Shown piece by piece: positions 1-5,758 of a stretch of 6,710 nt of DNA (the stretch's first letter is position 1; the number at the start of each line of letters is the position of its first letter). The notes beneath the pieces are model-generated. The model was not told the origin of the DNA and ran no database searches. It saw only the letters and a list, made by a program, of their open reading frames with translations. The stretch spans positions 1-6,710 of the forward strand of contig ONXX01000071.1 in the NCBI GenBank assembly GCA_900321955.1, written 5' to 3'. The stretch comes from an uncultured Bacillota bacterium (lineage in GTDB: Bacteria; Bacillota_I; Bacilli_A; Erysipelotrichales; Erysipelotrichaceae). A program made the translations under genes and the position numbers.

Positions 1-548
1 TCATAGGCGATCTTCGGATCGGCACCATGGGCAATAAAGACATCAATGATGTAACGGATGTAAGGATCTTTGATGCGAGTCGTCAGTTTGGCATCCGAGA
101 ATGTACCGGCACCGCCTTCACCGAACTGAACGTTGGAAGAGGTATTCAGGATCCCTTTTTCAAAGAACAAGGTCACATCCTTTTCTCTTTCCTTGATGCG
201 TTTTCCTTTTTCAAAGACCAAAACTTTATAACCGGCCTTCATTAAACGGTAAGCCGAAAAAATACCGCTTGGTCCATATCCGGCGATGATGACCGTTTCA
301 TTTCTTTCCTTGTATTCCACTTCCAGGTTTTCTTCTTCAAACAGAGAAACATCCTTTCCCAGATACTTTCTTTCATTGTCGATTTCAACCAATATGGAAT
401 ACACATAAAAAGGCTGCTTTCGAGCGTCCAGTGATTTCTTATAGATCCTGTAAGATCTGATCTTGTGGCGCAATCGCTTTTCAAGCAGCGTTTTCAGTCT
501 GGATTCATCTTCTTCAGGCCTTAGCTTGATTCCTTTTACCAGTAACAT
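1..548 (-). CDS. FAD-dependent dehydrogenase, COG2509 type (3' part beyond left edge)
   Basis: Partial gene: the first 182 codons are visible, read right to left with no interruption, and the rest lies beyond base 1. An N-terminal stretch of about 80 residues rich in K, R and E precedes a Rossmann dinucleotide-binding fold. VIIAGYGPSG (residues 86-95) is the GxGxxG loop, and E113 in VLVFEKG is the expected ribose-binding acid at the end of the second strand. Residues 139-162 (NVQFGEGGAGTFSD, then KLTTRIKDP) are highly characteristic of the uncharacterised FAD-dependent dehydrogenases of COG2509. Family members bind FAD and are presumed cytoplasmic oxidoreductases; the substrate is not known and nothing here reveals it. 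The start ATG (548-546) shares its A with the TGA stop of the upstream tetR gene. No strong Shine-Dalgarno precedes it, so translational coupling to tetR is likely. The family assignment is firm; the function is not. Confidence 0.88.
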   Translation of the reverse strand, partial: MLLVKGIKLRPEEDESRLKTLLEKRLRHKIRSYRIYKKSLDARKQPFYVYSILVEIDNERKYLGKDVSLFEEENLEVEYKERNETVIIAGYGPSGIFSAYRLMKAGYKVLVFEKGKRIKEREKDVTLFFEKGILNTSSNVQFGEGGAGTFSDAKLTTRIKDPYIRYIIDVFIAHGADPKIAY

Positions 549-1177
549 CAATAGAACTTTCTGATCGAATAGGCATCGTTGACCATCTTCATAAAGTTAT
601 TCAGATATGAACGGGTCATCGACAATAACAATGTTTTATCTTTGCGGGTATTCATAAAGATATCCTTGAGTCCGTCAAAAGCTGCCCTGGCATAGGCATG
701 CGACAGGATATCTCTTTCTTCTTTGCGGTCCGGAATGGTATAGGTCTGGGAGATCAGATCCCGCATAGTGTTTTCAAACCAGTCACGCATCTTCTGATTG
801 AGGTTTTCATCATTCAAGAGGATCTTGAACTCTTCCTCTTTCTCAAAAAAGAGTTCCACCAGCAAGCCGGAAAGCTGATCCATCATCTTCTCCAGTTGGA
901 TCGGATCGGTCGTCATATTGAAGACCCTTGGTTCCTTGGACAAAGCATTCAATTTCAAAGAGTTGAAGATCTTCTCAATGCGCTCTGAGACATCGGAAAT
1001 GATGTGAGCGTTGAGATCGTCCTTGTCTTTAAAATAGCGATAGATATTGCCTACCGTAATTCCGGCTTTTTCGGCAATCGTGCGCATCGAGGCGTTTTCA
1101 TAGCCCTTTTCTCGAAATTCGGATCTTGCCGCATCCAATATTGCCTGTCTGGTTGTTTCCTTCAGCATCTGTGCCAT
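548..1177 (-). CDS. TetR/AcrR-family transcriptional regulator
   Basis: A complete 209-residue protein, the usual length for the family. Residues 10-55 are the TetR DNA-binding domain: RQAILDAARSEFREKGYENA is the first helix and turn, then TIAEKAGITVGNIYRYFKDK (about 33-52) supplies the helix-turn-helix with the signature G-x-IYRYF recognition helix. The remainder is a helical ligand-binding and dimerisation domain that does not point to a specific inducer. The chosen ATG has AGAGG nine bases upstream; M4 is a weaker alternative start. The gene overlaps the downstream FAD dehydrogenase start by one base (TGATG), so the two are co-expressed and the dehydrogenase is a probable target. A perfect inverted repeat between promoter and start codon suggests autorepression. 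The family call is clear; ligand and regulon are unknown. Confidence 0.93.
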   Translation of the reverse strand: MAQMLKETTRQAILDAARSEFREKGYENASMRTIAEKAGITVGNIYRYFKDKDDLNAHIISDVSERIEKIFNSLKLNALSKEPRVFNMTTDPIQLEKMMDQLSGLLVELFFEKEEEFKILLNDENLNQKMRDWFENTMRDLISQTYTIPDRKEERDILSHAYARAAFDGLKDIFMNTRKDKTLLLSMTRSYLNNFMKMVNDAYSIRKFY

Positions 1178-1183
1178 AATTAG

Positions 1184-1197
1184 TAAACCTCTGTTTA
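1184..1197. promoter_or_regulatory. Candidate TetR operator (inverted repeat TAAAC-N4-GTTTA)
   Basis: A perfect 5-bp inverted repeat, TAAAC CTCT GTTTA, lies between the tetR -10 element and its start codon and covers the ribosome binding site (AGAGG on the minus strand). One flanking pair (1182/1199) also matches. TetR-family repressors usually bind palindromes of this size over their own promoters, so this is a reasonable autoregulatory operator. It is inferred from position and symmetry only, and the arms are short. Confidence 0.4.
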
Positions 1198-1201
1198 TTT
1201 A

Positions 1202-1231
1202 ATTTTAGCACAAAAAGAAAAGCAGGTTGAA
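1202..1231 (-). promoter_or_regulatory. Promoter of the tetR-FAD dehydrogenase unit
   Basis: On the minus strand a -10 element TAAAAT (1207-1202) is preceded directly by TGC, giving an extended -10 (TGnTAAAAT). The best -35 at 18-bp spacing is TTCAAC (1231-1226), which is poor, so the promoter probably depends on the extended -10. Predicted transcription start is near 1195, giving a leader of about 18 nt. The -35 region falls inside the rpsO terminator hairpin. Confidence 0.5.
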
Positions 1232-1240
1232 CCCCTGCTT
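1211..1240 (-). terminator. Rho-independent terminator of rpsO
   Basis: Nine bases after the rpsO stop codon, the minus strand reads AAGCAGG, a 7-nt loop, then CCTGCTT: a perfect 7-bp stem (1240-1234 with 1226-1220). It is followed by the T-rich run TTCTTTTTG. This is a typical intrinsic terminator and isolates rpsO from the tetR unit. Confidence 0.85.
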
Positions 1241-1248
1241 ATTCCCTG

Positions 1249-1515
1249 TTATTTTCTTAAACCTAACTTGGAAACCAGATCTCTGTAACGGTTGACGTCT
1301 TCTCTCTTGAGATAGTCCATCAGGCTCTTTCTCTTACCGACCATCATCAGCAGACCTCTGTTGGAATGGAAATCCTTCTTGTTAGACTGCATGTGAACAG
1401 TGAGCTTGTTGATGGTAGCAGTCAGTAATGCGACCTGGACTTCAACGGAACCAGTGTCACCTTCGAATCTGGCATACTCCTTGACGATTTGTGCCTTTTC
1501 AGCTTTTGATAACAT
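1249..1515 (-). CDS. rpsO: 30S ribosomal protein S15
   Basis: An 88-residue protein, matching the standard S15 length. Family signatures are plain: [16 protein letters not shown] near residues 17-32, then [20 protein letters not shown] (about 50-69), the conserved loop and helix that contact 16S rRNA, ending in the typical KLGLRK. S15 binds the central domain of 16S rRNA early in small-subunit assembly. The start at 1515 is chosen because MLSKAEKAQ is the family N-terminus and is preceded by AGGAG eight bases upstream; an in-frame ATG 14 codons earlier (1557) lacks such a site and lies within the leader RNA. The gene is monocistronic here, with its own promoter and terminator, between malQ and the tetR unit. 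Confidence 0.97.
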   Translation of the reverse strand: MLSKAEKAQIVKEYARFEGDTGSVEVQVALLTATINKLTVHMQSNKKDFHSNRGLLMMVGKRKSLMDYLKREDVNRYRDLVSKLGLRK

Positions 1516-1591
1516 TTCTTTTTCTCCTTTTTTTCTATTTCGATTGTAACCGAGCATAGATCCGGAGTAGGTCTAAACTCAGCAACAATGC
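1516..1591 (-). promoter_or_regulatory. Structured rpsO leader RNA, candidate S15 autoregulatory element
   Basis: The predicted 5' untranslated region is about 75 nt. Bases 1589-1578 can pair with 1554-1543 (minus-strand RNA) in a 12-position helix with one U-U mismatch and two wobble pairs. Inside it, TAGACC (1575-1570) can pair with GG-A-TCTA (1563-1557) around a short loop. The long helix contains adjacent pairs G1551-U1581 and G1550-C1582, with both G residues on one strand. This is the G-U/G-C motif type that S15 recognises in 16S rRNA and in known S15 leader RNAs. The AGGAG ribosome binding site (about 1528-1524) lies just downstream. The pairing was done by hand; control by S15 is inference. 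Confidence 0.5.
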
Positions 1592-1597
1592 CTAATC

Positions 1598-1626
1598 AAT
1601 ATATCACGGATCCAATCTCTTTTCAA
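1598..1626 (-). promoter_or_regulatory. Promoter of rpsO
   Basis: On the minus strand, TTGAAA (1626-1621) and TATATT (1603-1598) are separated by exactly 17 bp, each matching consensus at five of six positions. The -10 is preceded by TGA, giving an extended -10. Predicted start is near 1591. This is the best-formed vegetative promoter in the window, as expected for a ribosomal protein gene. Confidence 0.8.
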
Positions 1627-1641
1627 GGAAAAAAGCCTTAT

Positions 1642-3156
1642 TTATCGCTTACTTTCTTTGTTTTTTTCCGGGCGGGAACGGCCAAAGGTCTTGGTATATA
1701 AAGCGATCTTTTTAGCGATCTGCTTATCAGCTTCTTCCGGCAGGAGACGCCACTTCCAGTTGTTGAGCGTTCCCGGCGCATTGATGGTCGCCTCTTTGCC
1801 CAAGCCAAGGTAATCCTGCATCTGGCAGACGAACAGATAGGCACAAGAAGCCATGCCTCCGCGGATGAATCCGAAGTTATAGCCTTCTTCTTCATTCAGA
1901 CCGAAATAGCGTTTGGCATAAGCGAGGTCTTTGGCTTTGGCCTGTTTGAGCCAACCCATGACCGGAATGTTGTCGTGCGTCGCGATATAGCAGACGCAGT
2001 TACTGTCCTGATTGTGCGGAGAATGCGAGGACTTTCCTTCAGGATCCATGGAGAATTCCAGGACACGCATGCCCGGGAATGTGGACTCTTTCAACAGGTC
2101 GATGAGACCGGGCGAAGATTCGCCAAGGTCTTCGGCAATGAATTCGATATTGGAGAACCAGTCACGCAGCACAGCGACAAAATCGATGCCCGGGCCTTTT
2201 TCCCAATGACCGTTCTTGGCGGTCGTTTCCCCATAAGGAACGGACCAGTATTCCGCAAATCCGCGGAAATGGTCGATGCGGATGACATCGAAGAAAGAAG
2301 AAACTCCGGCAACACGATCGATCCACCATTTATAGCCGGTCGATTTCATGTAGTTCCAGTCATAGAGCGGATTTCCCCATAATTGTCCGTCTTTCGAGAA
2401 ATAATCCGGCGGTACACCGGCCACGTTTTCCGGAACTTTGGTATTCTCATTGAGCTGAAACTGCTTGGAATCGCTCCAGACATCGCAAGAATCCATCGCC
2501 ACATAGATCGGCAAGTCACCGATGATCTTGATGCCCTTTTTGTTGGCATATTCTTTCAAAGCGCTGTATTGCTTGAAGAAGAGATATTGGATGAAGGAAT
2601 AGAATGTGATGTCTTCTTTCAGTCTTTCTTTATACATGAACACGGCTTCCGGCTTGTGCTGGCGGATCAGAGGATCCGGCCATTCCAGCCAGGAGGCCAT
2701 ATTGAAGTGTTTCTTTACCGCCATGAACAAGGCATAGTCTTCCAGCCAGCCTTTGTTCTTGCTGATGAATTCCTTGAATTCTTCTGCATAAAGCTCTTCC
2801 CCCTTTTCATATGCTTTATGAAGGAGAAGATAACGCGTCTCATAAAGATGACCGTAATCGACATATCGGCTATCCTTGACTTCAAGATCTTTCAGATCTT
2901 TCTTTTCAAGCAGATGATCTTTTACGAGCAGATCGAGATCGATGAAATACGGATTTCCGGCGAAAGAAGAAAACGACTGGTATGGCGAATCGCCATAGCT
3001 TGTCGGACCGATCGGAAGGACTTGCCAGTAAGTCTGGTCCGCTTTCACAAGGAAATCGACAAATCGGTATGCCTCCTTGCCCAAAGTCCCGATACCGTAC
3101 TTTGACGGCAGCGAGAAGATCGGCAAAAGAATACCTGCACTTCTAGTTCTTGACAT
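1642..3156 (-). CDS. malQ: 4-alpha-glucanotransferase (amylomaltase, GH77)
   Basis: A complete 504-residue enzyme of normal length for bacterial amylomaltase. It transfers alpha-1,4-glucan segments between maltodextrins in the cytoplasm, releasing glucose and longer chains for phosphorylase. Diagnostic regions in order: SGILLPIFSLPSKYGIG-type N-terminus (6-23), LPIGPTSYGDSPYQSFSSFA (47-66), GDLPIYVAMDS (213-223), GVPPDYFSKDGQLWGNPLYDW (start 247), then the catalytic centre. The nucleophile is D295 in RIDHFRG, the acid/base E342 in IAEDLG, and the transition-state stabiliser D395 in THDN; all are intact. The C-terminus has RGGMASCAYLF and MQDYLGLG, then NAPGTLNNWKWR, also typical. There is no signal peptide. 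The ATG has GAGGGG five bases upstream. It is divergent from the amylase gene. Only a weak possible terminator (AAGC/GCTT, T-run) follows it, so some readthrough into rpsO is possible. Confidence 0.97.
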   Translation of the reverse strand: MSRTRSAGILLPIFSLPSKYGIGTLGKEAYRFVDFLVKADQTYWQVLPIGPTSYGDSPYQSFSSFAGNPYFIDLDLLVKDHLLEKKDLKDLEVKDSRYVDYGHLYETRYLLLHKAYEKGEELYAEEFKEFISKNKGWLEDYALFMAVKKHFNMASWLEWPDPLIRQHKPEAVFMYKERLKEDITFYSFIQYLFFKQYSALKEYANKKGIKIIGDLPIYVAMDSCDVWSDSKQFQLNENTKVPENVAGVPPDYFSKDGQLWGNPLYDWNYMKSTGYKWWIDRVAGVSSFFDVIRIDHFRGFAEYWSVPYGETTAKNGHWEKGPGIDFVAVLRDWFSNIEFIAEDLGESSPGLIDLLKESTFPGMRVLEFSMDPEGKSSHSPHNQDSNCVCYIATHDNIPVMGWLKQAKAKDLAYAKRYFGLNEEEGYNFGFIRGGMASCAYLFVCQMQDYLGLGKEATINAPGTLNNWKWRLLPEEADKQIAKKIALYTKTFGRSRPEKNKESKR

Positions 3157-3246
3157 ATTTACCCCTCAGATTTCACTATAATTATTTTAGCGCAAAAGTT
3201 AAAATAGAATTGAAGATTATCAGAAAAACAATGGAGGCATCTTGCC
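3157..3246. promoter_or_regulatory. Divergent malQ / amylase control region
   Basis: This 90-bp AT-rich gap must hold promoters for both genes. For malQ (minus strand) there is TAAAAT at 3189-3184 with a poor -35; alternatively TATAGT at 3180-3175 with TTAACT 16 bp upstream, though that leaves almost no leader. For the amylase (plus strand) a perfect TATAAT lies at 3177-3182, but the consensus TTGACA at 3150-3155 is 21 bp away, too far for a standard promoter. The amylase ribosome binding site GGAGG (3233-3237) is nine bases from its ATG. Exact start points are uncertain. Confidence 0.6.
3183..3206. promoter_or_regulatory. Inverted repeat between malQ and amylase, candidate operator
   Basis: TATTTTA (3183-3189) and TAAAATA (3200-3206) form a perfect 7-bp inverted repeat around a 10-bp centre. 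It sits midway between the divergent genes and overlaps the -10 candidates on the minus strand. The centre contains CGCAAAAGTT, which resembles one half of the CGCAAACGTTTGCG-type sites bound by LacI-family maltose regulators (MalR), but the other half does not match. The AT-rich arms could arise by chance or simply be two -10-like elements; assignment to a regulator is inference. Confidence 0.35.
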
Positions 3247-4788
3247 ATGAAAAAATTGGTTTTTGTTGTCATTGTCTTACTTCTTCTTTCTGGATGTTCG
3301 GCAAAAAAGCAGATCGATGAGACCGATGACAACTACAGGGTATTTTATGAGATCTTTGTCGGTTCGTTTTCCGACAGCAACGGAGACGGGATCGGGGATC
3401 TCAGGGGCATTATCGACCGTCTGGATTATCTCAATGACGGAAACGCTCTTTCCAAGGACTCTCTCGGGATACAGGGGATCTGGCTTACACCGATCTTTTA
3501 TTCCCCTTCCTATCATAAGTATGATGTCATCGACTATTACCGCATCGATCCGTCTTTCGGCGCACAAAGCGACCTTGAAGAACTTATTGAAGAATGTCAT
3601 AAACGAAATGTGCTTGTGATCCTCGATATGGCTTTCAATCATACTTCATCTCAAAACGAATGGTTTCATGAATTCGTAAAAGCTCACCAAAACAATGACG
3701 TTTCCAACAAATTCTATGATTTTTACACTTATGCATACAAAGACAGCAACACTTCCGGAAGATCGTTCTGTGATATCGAATGGACCGATCAGAACTATGA
3801 ATGTAATTTCTCCTATGATATGCCGGAATTGAACTTCGACAATCCGGAAGTCAGAGAAGAGATCTTGAATATCTCCAGGTTCTATCTTGACAAAGGCGTC
3901 GACGGTTTCCGTCTTGATGCCGCGAAATATCTTTATCTGAATGATACGAATGCCACGGAAGGTTTCTGGAAATGGTATACGGATGAACTGAAAAAGATCA
4001 AAGAAGATGTTTATCTCGTCGGTGAAGTCTGGAGCGGAGAATCTGAGGTCAATGAATACATCAAAGTAATGAATTGTTTCAATTTCACAATGTCGCAAAA
4101 CGAAGGAATGATAGCCAATACCGTGAAAAGCGGTGATATCGATCGGTTTGCAGCATATGTTGAAAACTATCAGGATACTTTAAAAAACATAAATGGCCGC
4201 TCCATGCCTATCCCCTTCATATCCAATCACGATATGGATCGATCCGCCGGATATCTGAACGTTCAAAACGGACAGGCTCATCTAGCTGCTGATCTGCTTC
4301 TGCTTTCACCCGGTTCCCCTTTCATATATTACGGCGAAGAGATCGGCATGAAAGGTTCCAGGGGCGGTGCCAATACCGACGCCAACCGACGTCTGAAGAT
4401 GCTTTGGGGAGATCAGGATACGATCAGCGATCCGGAAGGCAGTACTTACGAACCGAAGAATCAGATCAATGGTACGGTCGCCGATCAGCTGAAAGATGAA
4501 AACAGCCTTCTGGCAAACTACAGGAATCTGATCTCTTTACGGAAAAAGTATCCTGCGATCGCCAGAGGCGATTACAAAAAGCTTTCGTTTGATCAGCCTT
4601 CTCTTGGCGGATTTTCCGTTGAATACGAAGATCAAACTTTATATATCGTACACAATTGTTCCGATGAAGAGATCAGGATAGAAACGGAAACATTCAAAAA
4701 ATTGCTGGAGGATGCAGGATTTGATAAAGCGACATTCAAGAACAAAGAGTTCATCATAGGACCGTATACATCTGCGATCTTACAATGA
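3247..4788 (+). CDS. Alpha-amylase-like GH13 lipoprotein
   Basis: A complete 513-residue secreted glycosidase that should hydrolyse alpha-1,4-glucans (starch, glycogen, maltodextrins) at the cell surface. Residues 1-17 are a lipoprotein signal (K-K, hydrophobic core, LLSGC), with C17 the lipidation site. The GH13 barrel follows: FSDSNGDGIGDL (41-52) resembles the family's Asp-rich calcium loop, YHKYD (89-93), region I DMAFNH (127-132), region II GFRLDAAKY with nucleophile D224, region III LVGEVW with acid/base E260, and region IV FISNHD with D329. All catalytic residues are present. Region V reads MPELN (192-196), close to the MPDLN of the GH13_36 group, which lies between oligo-1,6-glucosidases and neopullulanases, so activity on alpha-1,6 linkages is possible. 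A C-terminal beta domain covers about 440-513; I see no carbohydrate-binding module. It is divergent from malQ and convergent with malG. Confidence 0.93.
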   Translation: MKKLVFVVIVLLLLSGCSAKKQIDETDDNYRVFYEIFVGSFSDSNGDGIGDLRGIIDRLDYLNDGNALSKDSLGIQGIWLTPIFYSPSYHKYDVIDYYRIDPSFGAQSDLEELIEECHKRNVLVILDMAFNHTSSQNEWFHEFVKAHQNNDVSNKFYDFYTYAYKDSNTSGRSFCDIEWTDQNYECNFSYDMPELNFDNPEVREEILNISRFYLDKGVDGFRLDAAKYLYLNDTNATEGFWKWYTDELKKIKEDVYLVGEVWSGESEVNEYIKVMNCFNFTMSQNEGMIANTVKSGDIDRFAAYVENYQDTLKNINGRSMPIPFISNHDMDRSAGYLNVQNGQAHLAADLLLLSPGSPFIYYGEEIGMKGSRGGANTDANRRLKMLWGDQDTISDPEGSTYEPKNQINGTVADQLKDENSLLANYRNLISLRKKYPAIARGDYKKLSFDQPSLGGFSVEYEDQTLYIVHNCSDEEIRIETETFKKLLEDAGFDKATFKNKEFIIGPYTSAILQ

Positions 4789-4800
4789 TCATTGCACTTG

Positions 4801-4826
4801 CGATTTCATTGTTTAAGAAACAATCG
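4801..4826. repeat. Short hairpin downstream of the amylase gene
   Basis: ATTGTTT (4808-4814), AAG, AAACAAT (4818-4824) is a perfect 7-bp inverted repeat lying between the amylase stop and the main terminator. An alternative pairing of CGATT (4801-4805) with AATCG (4822-4826) is also possible. It lacks a T-run on the plus strand, so it is not a convincing terminator by itself; it may stabilise the mRNA 3' end, or be incidental. Confidence 0.4.
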
Positions 4827-4828
4827 TC

Positions 4829-4860
4829 AAAAAAGCTATACGAAGATGTATAGCTTTTTG
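4829..4860. terminator. Bidirectional terminator between amylase and malG
   Basis: AAAAAGCTATAC (4830-4841) and GTATAGCTTTTT (4848-4859) form a perfect 12-bp stem around the loop GAAGAT. The arms end in A-run and T-run, so the hairpin has a U-tail when transcribed from either strand. It lies 41 bases after the amylase stop and 26 bases after the malG stop, and serves both convergent units. Confidence 0.92.
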
Positions 4861-4885
4861 AATGGATTTGCTTTGTTGTAATAAG

Positions 4886-5758
4886 TCAGCCTTTCACAGC
4901 TCCGGACATTCCTTCTACATAGAAACGCTGCATATAGATGAACAAGATAGCGATCGGGATCGAAATGACCACGGCACCGGCTGCAAAGCATGTATACCAT
5001 TGATAGATGTATTCTTTCTGCAGCATGTTCCAAAGACCGATCGCAACGGTAAATTGATCTGCATTGGCTCTGCAGATGACTTTCGCAAATACGAAGTCGA
5101 CCCACGGAGCAATGAAAGAAGTCATGACCGTATAAATGACGATTGGTTTGGAAAGAGGCATCGTGATGCGCGTGAATACCTGCCATTGCGTAGCACCATC
5201 CATGACCGCAGCTTCATCGATCGATCTCGGGATAGTATCAAAGAAGCCTTTTGCGATCTGGAATCCCAGGCCTGTACATGCCGAATAAACGATGATCAGA
5301 CCGATCCTGATCATGGAACCTTCAGTCAGACCCATTGCTTTCAGGATGAAGTACTGAGCGACCATGGCCATAAATCCCGGGAACAAGCCAAGGATCATGG
5401 CGATATTCATATAAGGCCGACGGAACGCAAAACGCATCCGGCTCAGAGAATATGATACCGAAAGAACGAAGAACGTAGAGAAGAAACAAGTGAATATCGC
5501 AATGATGAACGTATTCATGAACATCTTCGGAAAATTCAGAACGTTTCGATCAGTAAACAGCTTGATATAGTTGTTGAACGTATATCCTTGAGGAAGGAAC
5601 GTATTGGTATAAGCACCTGGTTCAGCTCTGAAACTGGTCAAAACGATCCAGAAGATCGGAAGGATCCAGATCACGGCTAAGATCGCCAGCAGCAAATGAA
5701 CAAGGAAATTGACCAGCCTTCGTCTTGGACTGAGTTGATTCTTTGCAACTTCATTCAT
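4886..5758 (-). CDS. malG: Maltodextrin-type ABC transporter permease, MalG family
   Basis: A complete 290-residue inner-membrane permease of the carbohydrate uptake (CUT1) ABC family. About six hydrophobic segments are visible, near residues 17-41, 82-104, 117-139, 150-166, 205-226 and 257-277. The cytoplasmic EAA loop that docks on the ATPase is clear: DEAAVMDGATQWQVF then ITMPLSKP (181-205). The protein ends in QRFYVEGMSGAVKG, the typical MalG C-terminus. Its ATG shares the A of the malF stop (TAATG), and AGGAGG lies 10 bases upstream inside malF, so the two are coupled. Sugar specificity cannot be read from the permease alone; maltodextrin is inferred from the malQ and amylase neighbours and the MalG-like ends. 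A binding protein and an ATPase are not in the window. Confidence 0.92.
   Translation of the reverse strand: MNEVAKNQLSPRRRLVNFLVHLLLAILAVIWILPIFWIVLTSFRAEPGAYTNTFLPQGYTFNNYIKLFTDRNVLNFPKMFMNTFIIAIFTCFFSTFFVLSVSYSLSRMRFAFRRPYMNIAMILGLFPGFMAMVAQYFILKAMGLTEGSMIRIGLIIVYSACTGLGFQIAKGFFDTIPRSIDEAAVMDGATQWQVFTRITMPLSKPIVIYTVMTSFIAPWVDFVFAKVICRANADQFTVAIGLWNMLQKEYIYQWYTCFAAGAVVISIPIAILFIYMQRFYVEGMSGAVKG

Noticed and set aside
242..484. Minus-strand 80-codon open frame within the left-edge gene
   Set aside because: It is out of frame with the clear FAD dehydrogenase reading frame, which is continuous from 548 to the window edge and shows family motifs.
1516..1557. A 14-codon N-terminal extension of S15
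   Set aside because: The extension is not part of the S15 family, lies in the structured leader, and the internal ATG at 1515 has a well-placed AGGAG.
1624..1660. Terminator for malQ
   Set aside because: Only a 4-bp AAGC/GCTT stem with a long loop and a T-run is present, too weak to call. It also runs into the rpsO promoter.
2383..3105. Long plus-strand open frame (240 codons) opposite malQ
   Set aside because: It is antisense to an intact GH77 gene with all catalytic motifs, has no ribosome binding site, and its translation resembles no family I know.
3150..3182. Consensus TTGACA plus TATAAT as the amylase promoter
   Set aside because: Both hexamers are perfect but 21 bp apart, outside the normal 16-18 bp range, and TTGACA overlaps the malQ start codon. 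TATAAT alone may still be used.
4862..5455. Plus-strand open frame (197 codons) opposite malG
   Set aside because: The composition is highly polar and rich in D, H and R, as expected of antisense translation of a membrane protein. It begins in the terminator region and lacks a ribosome binding site.
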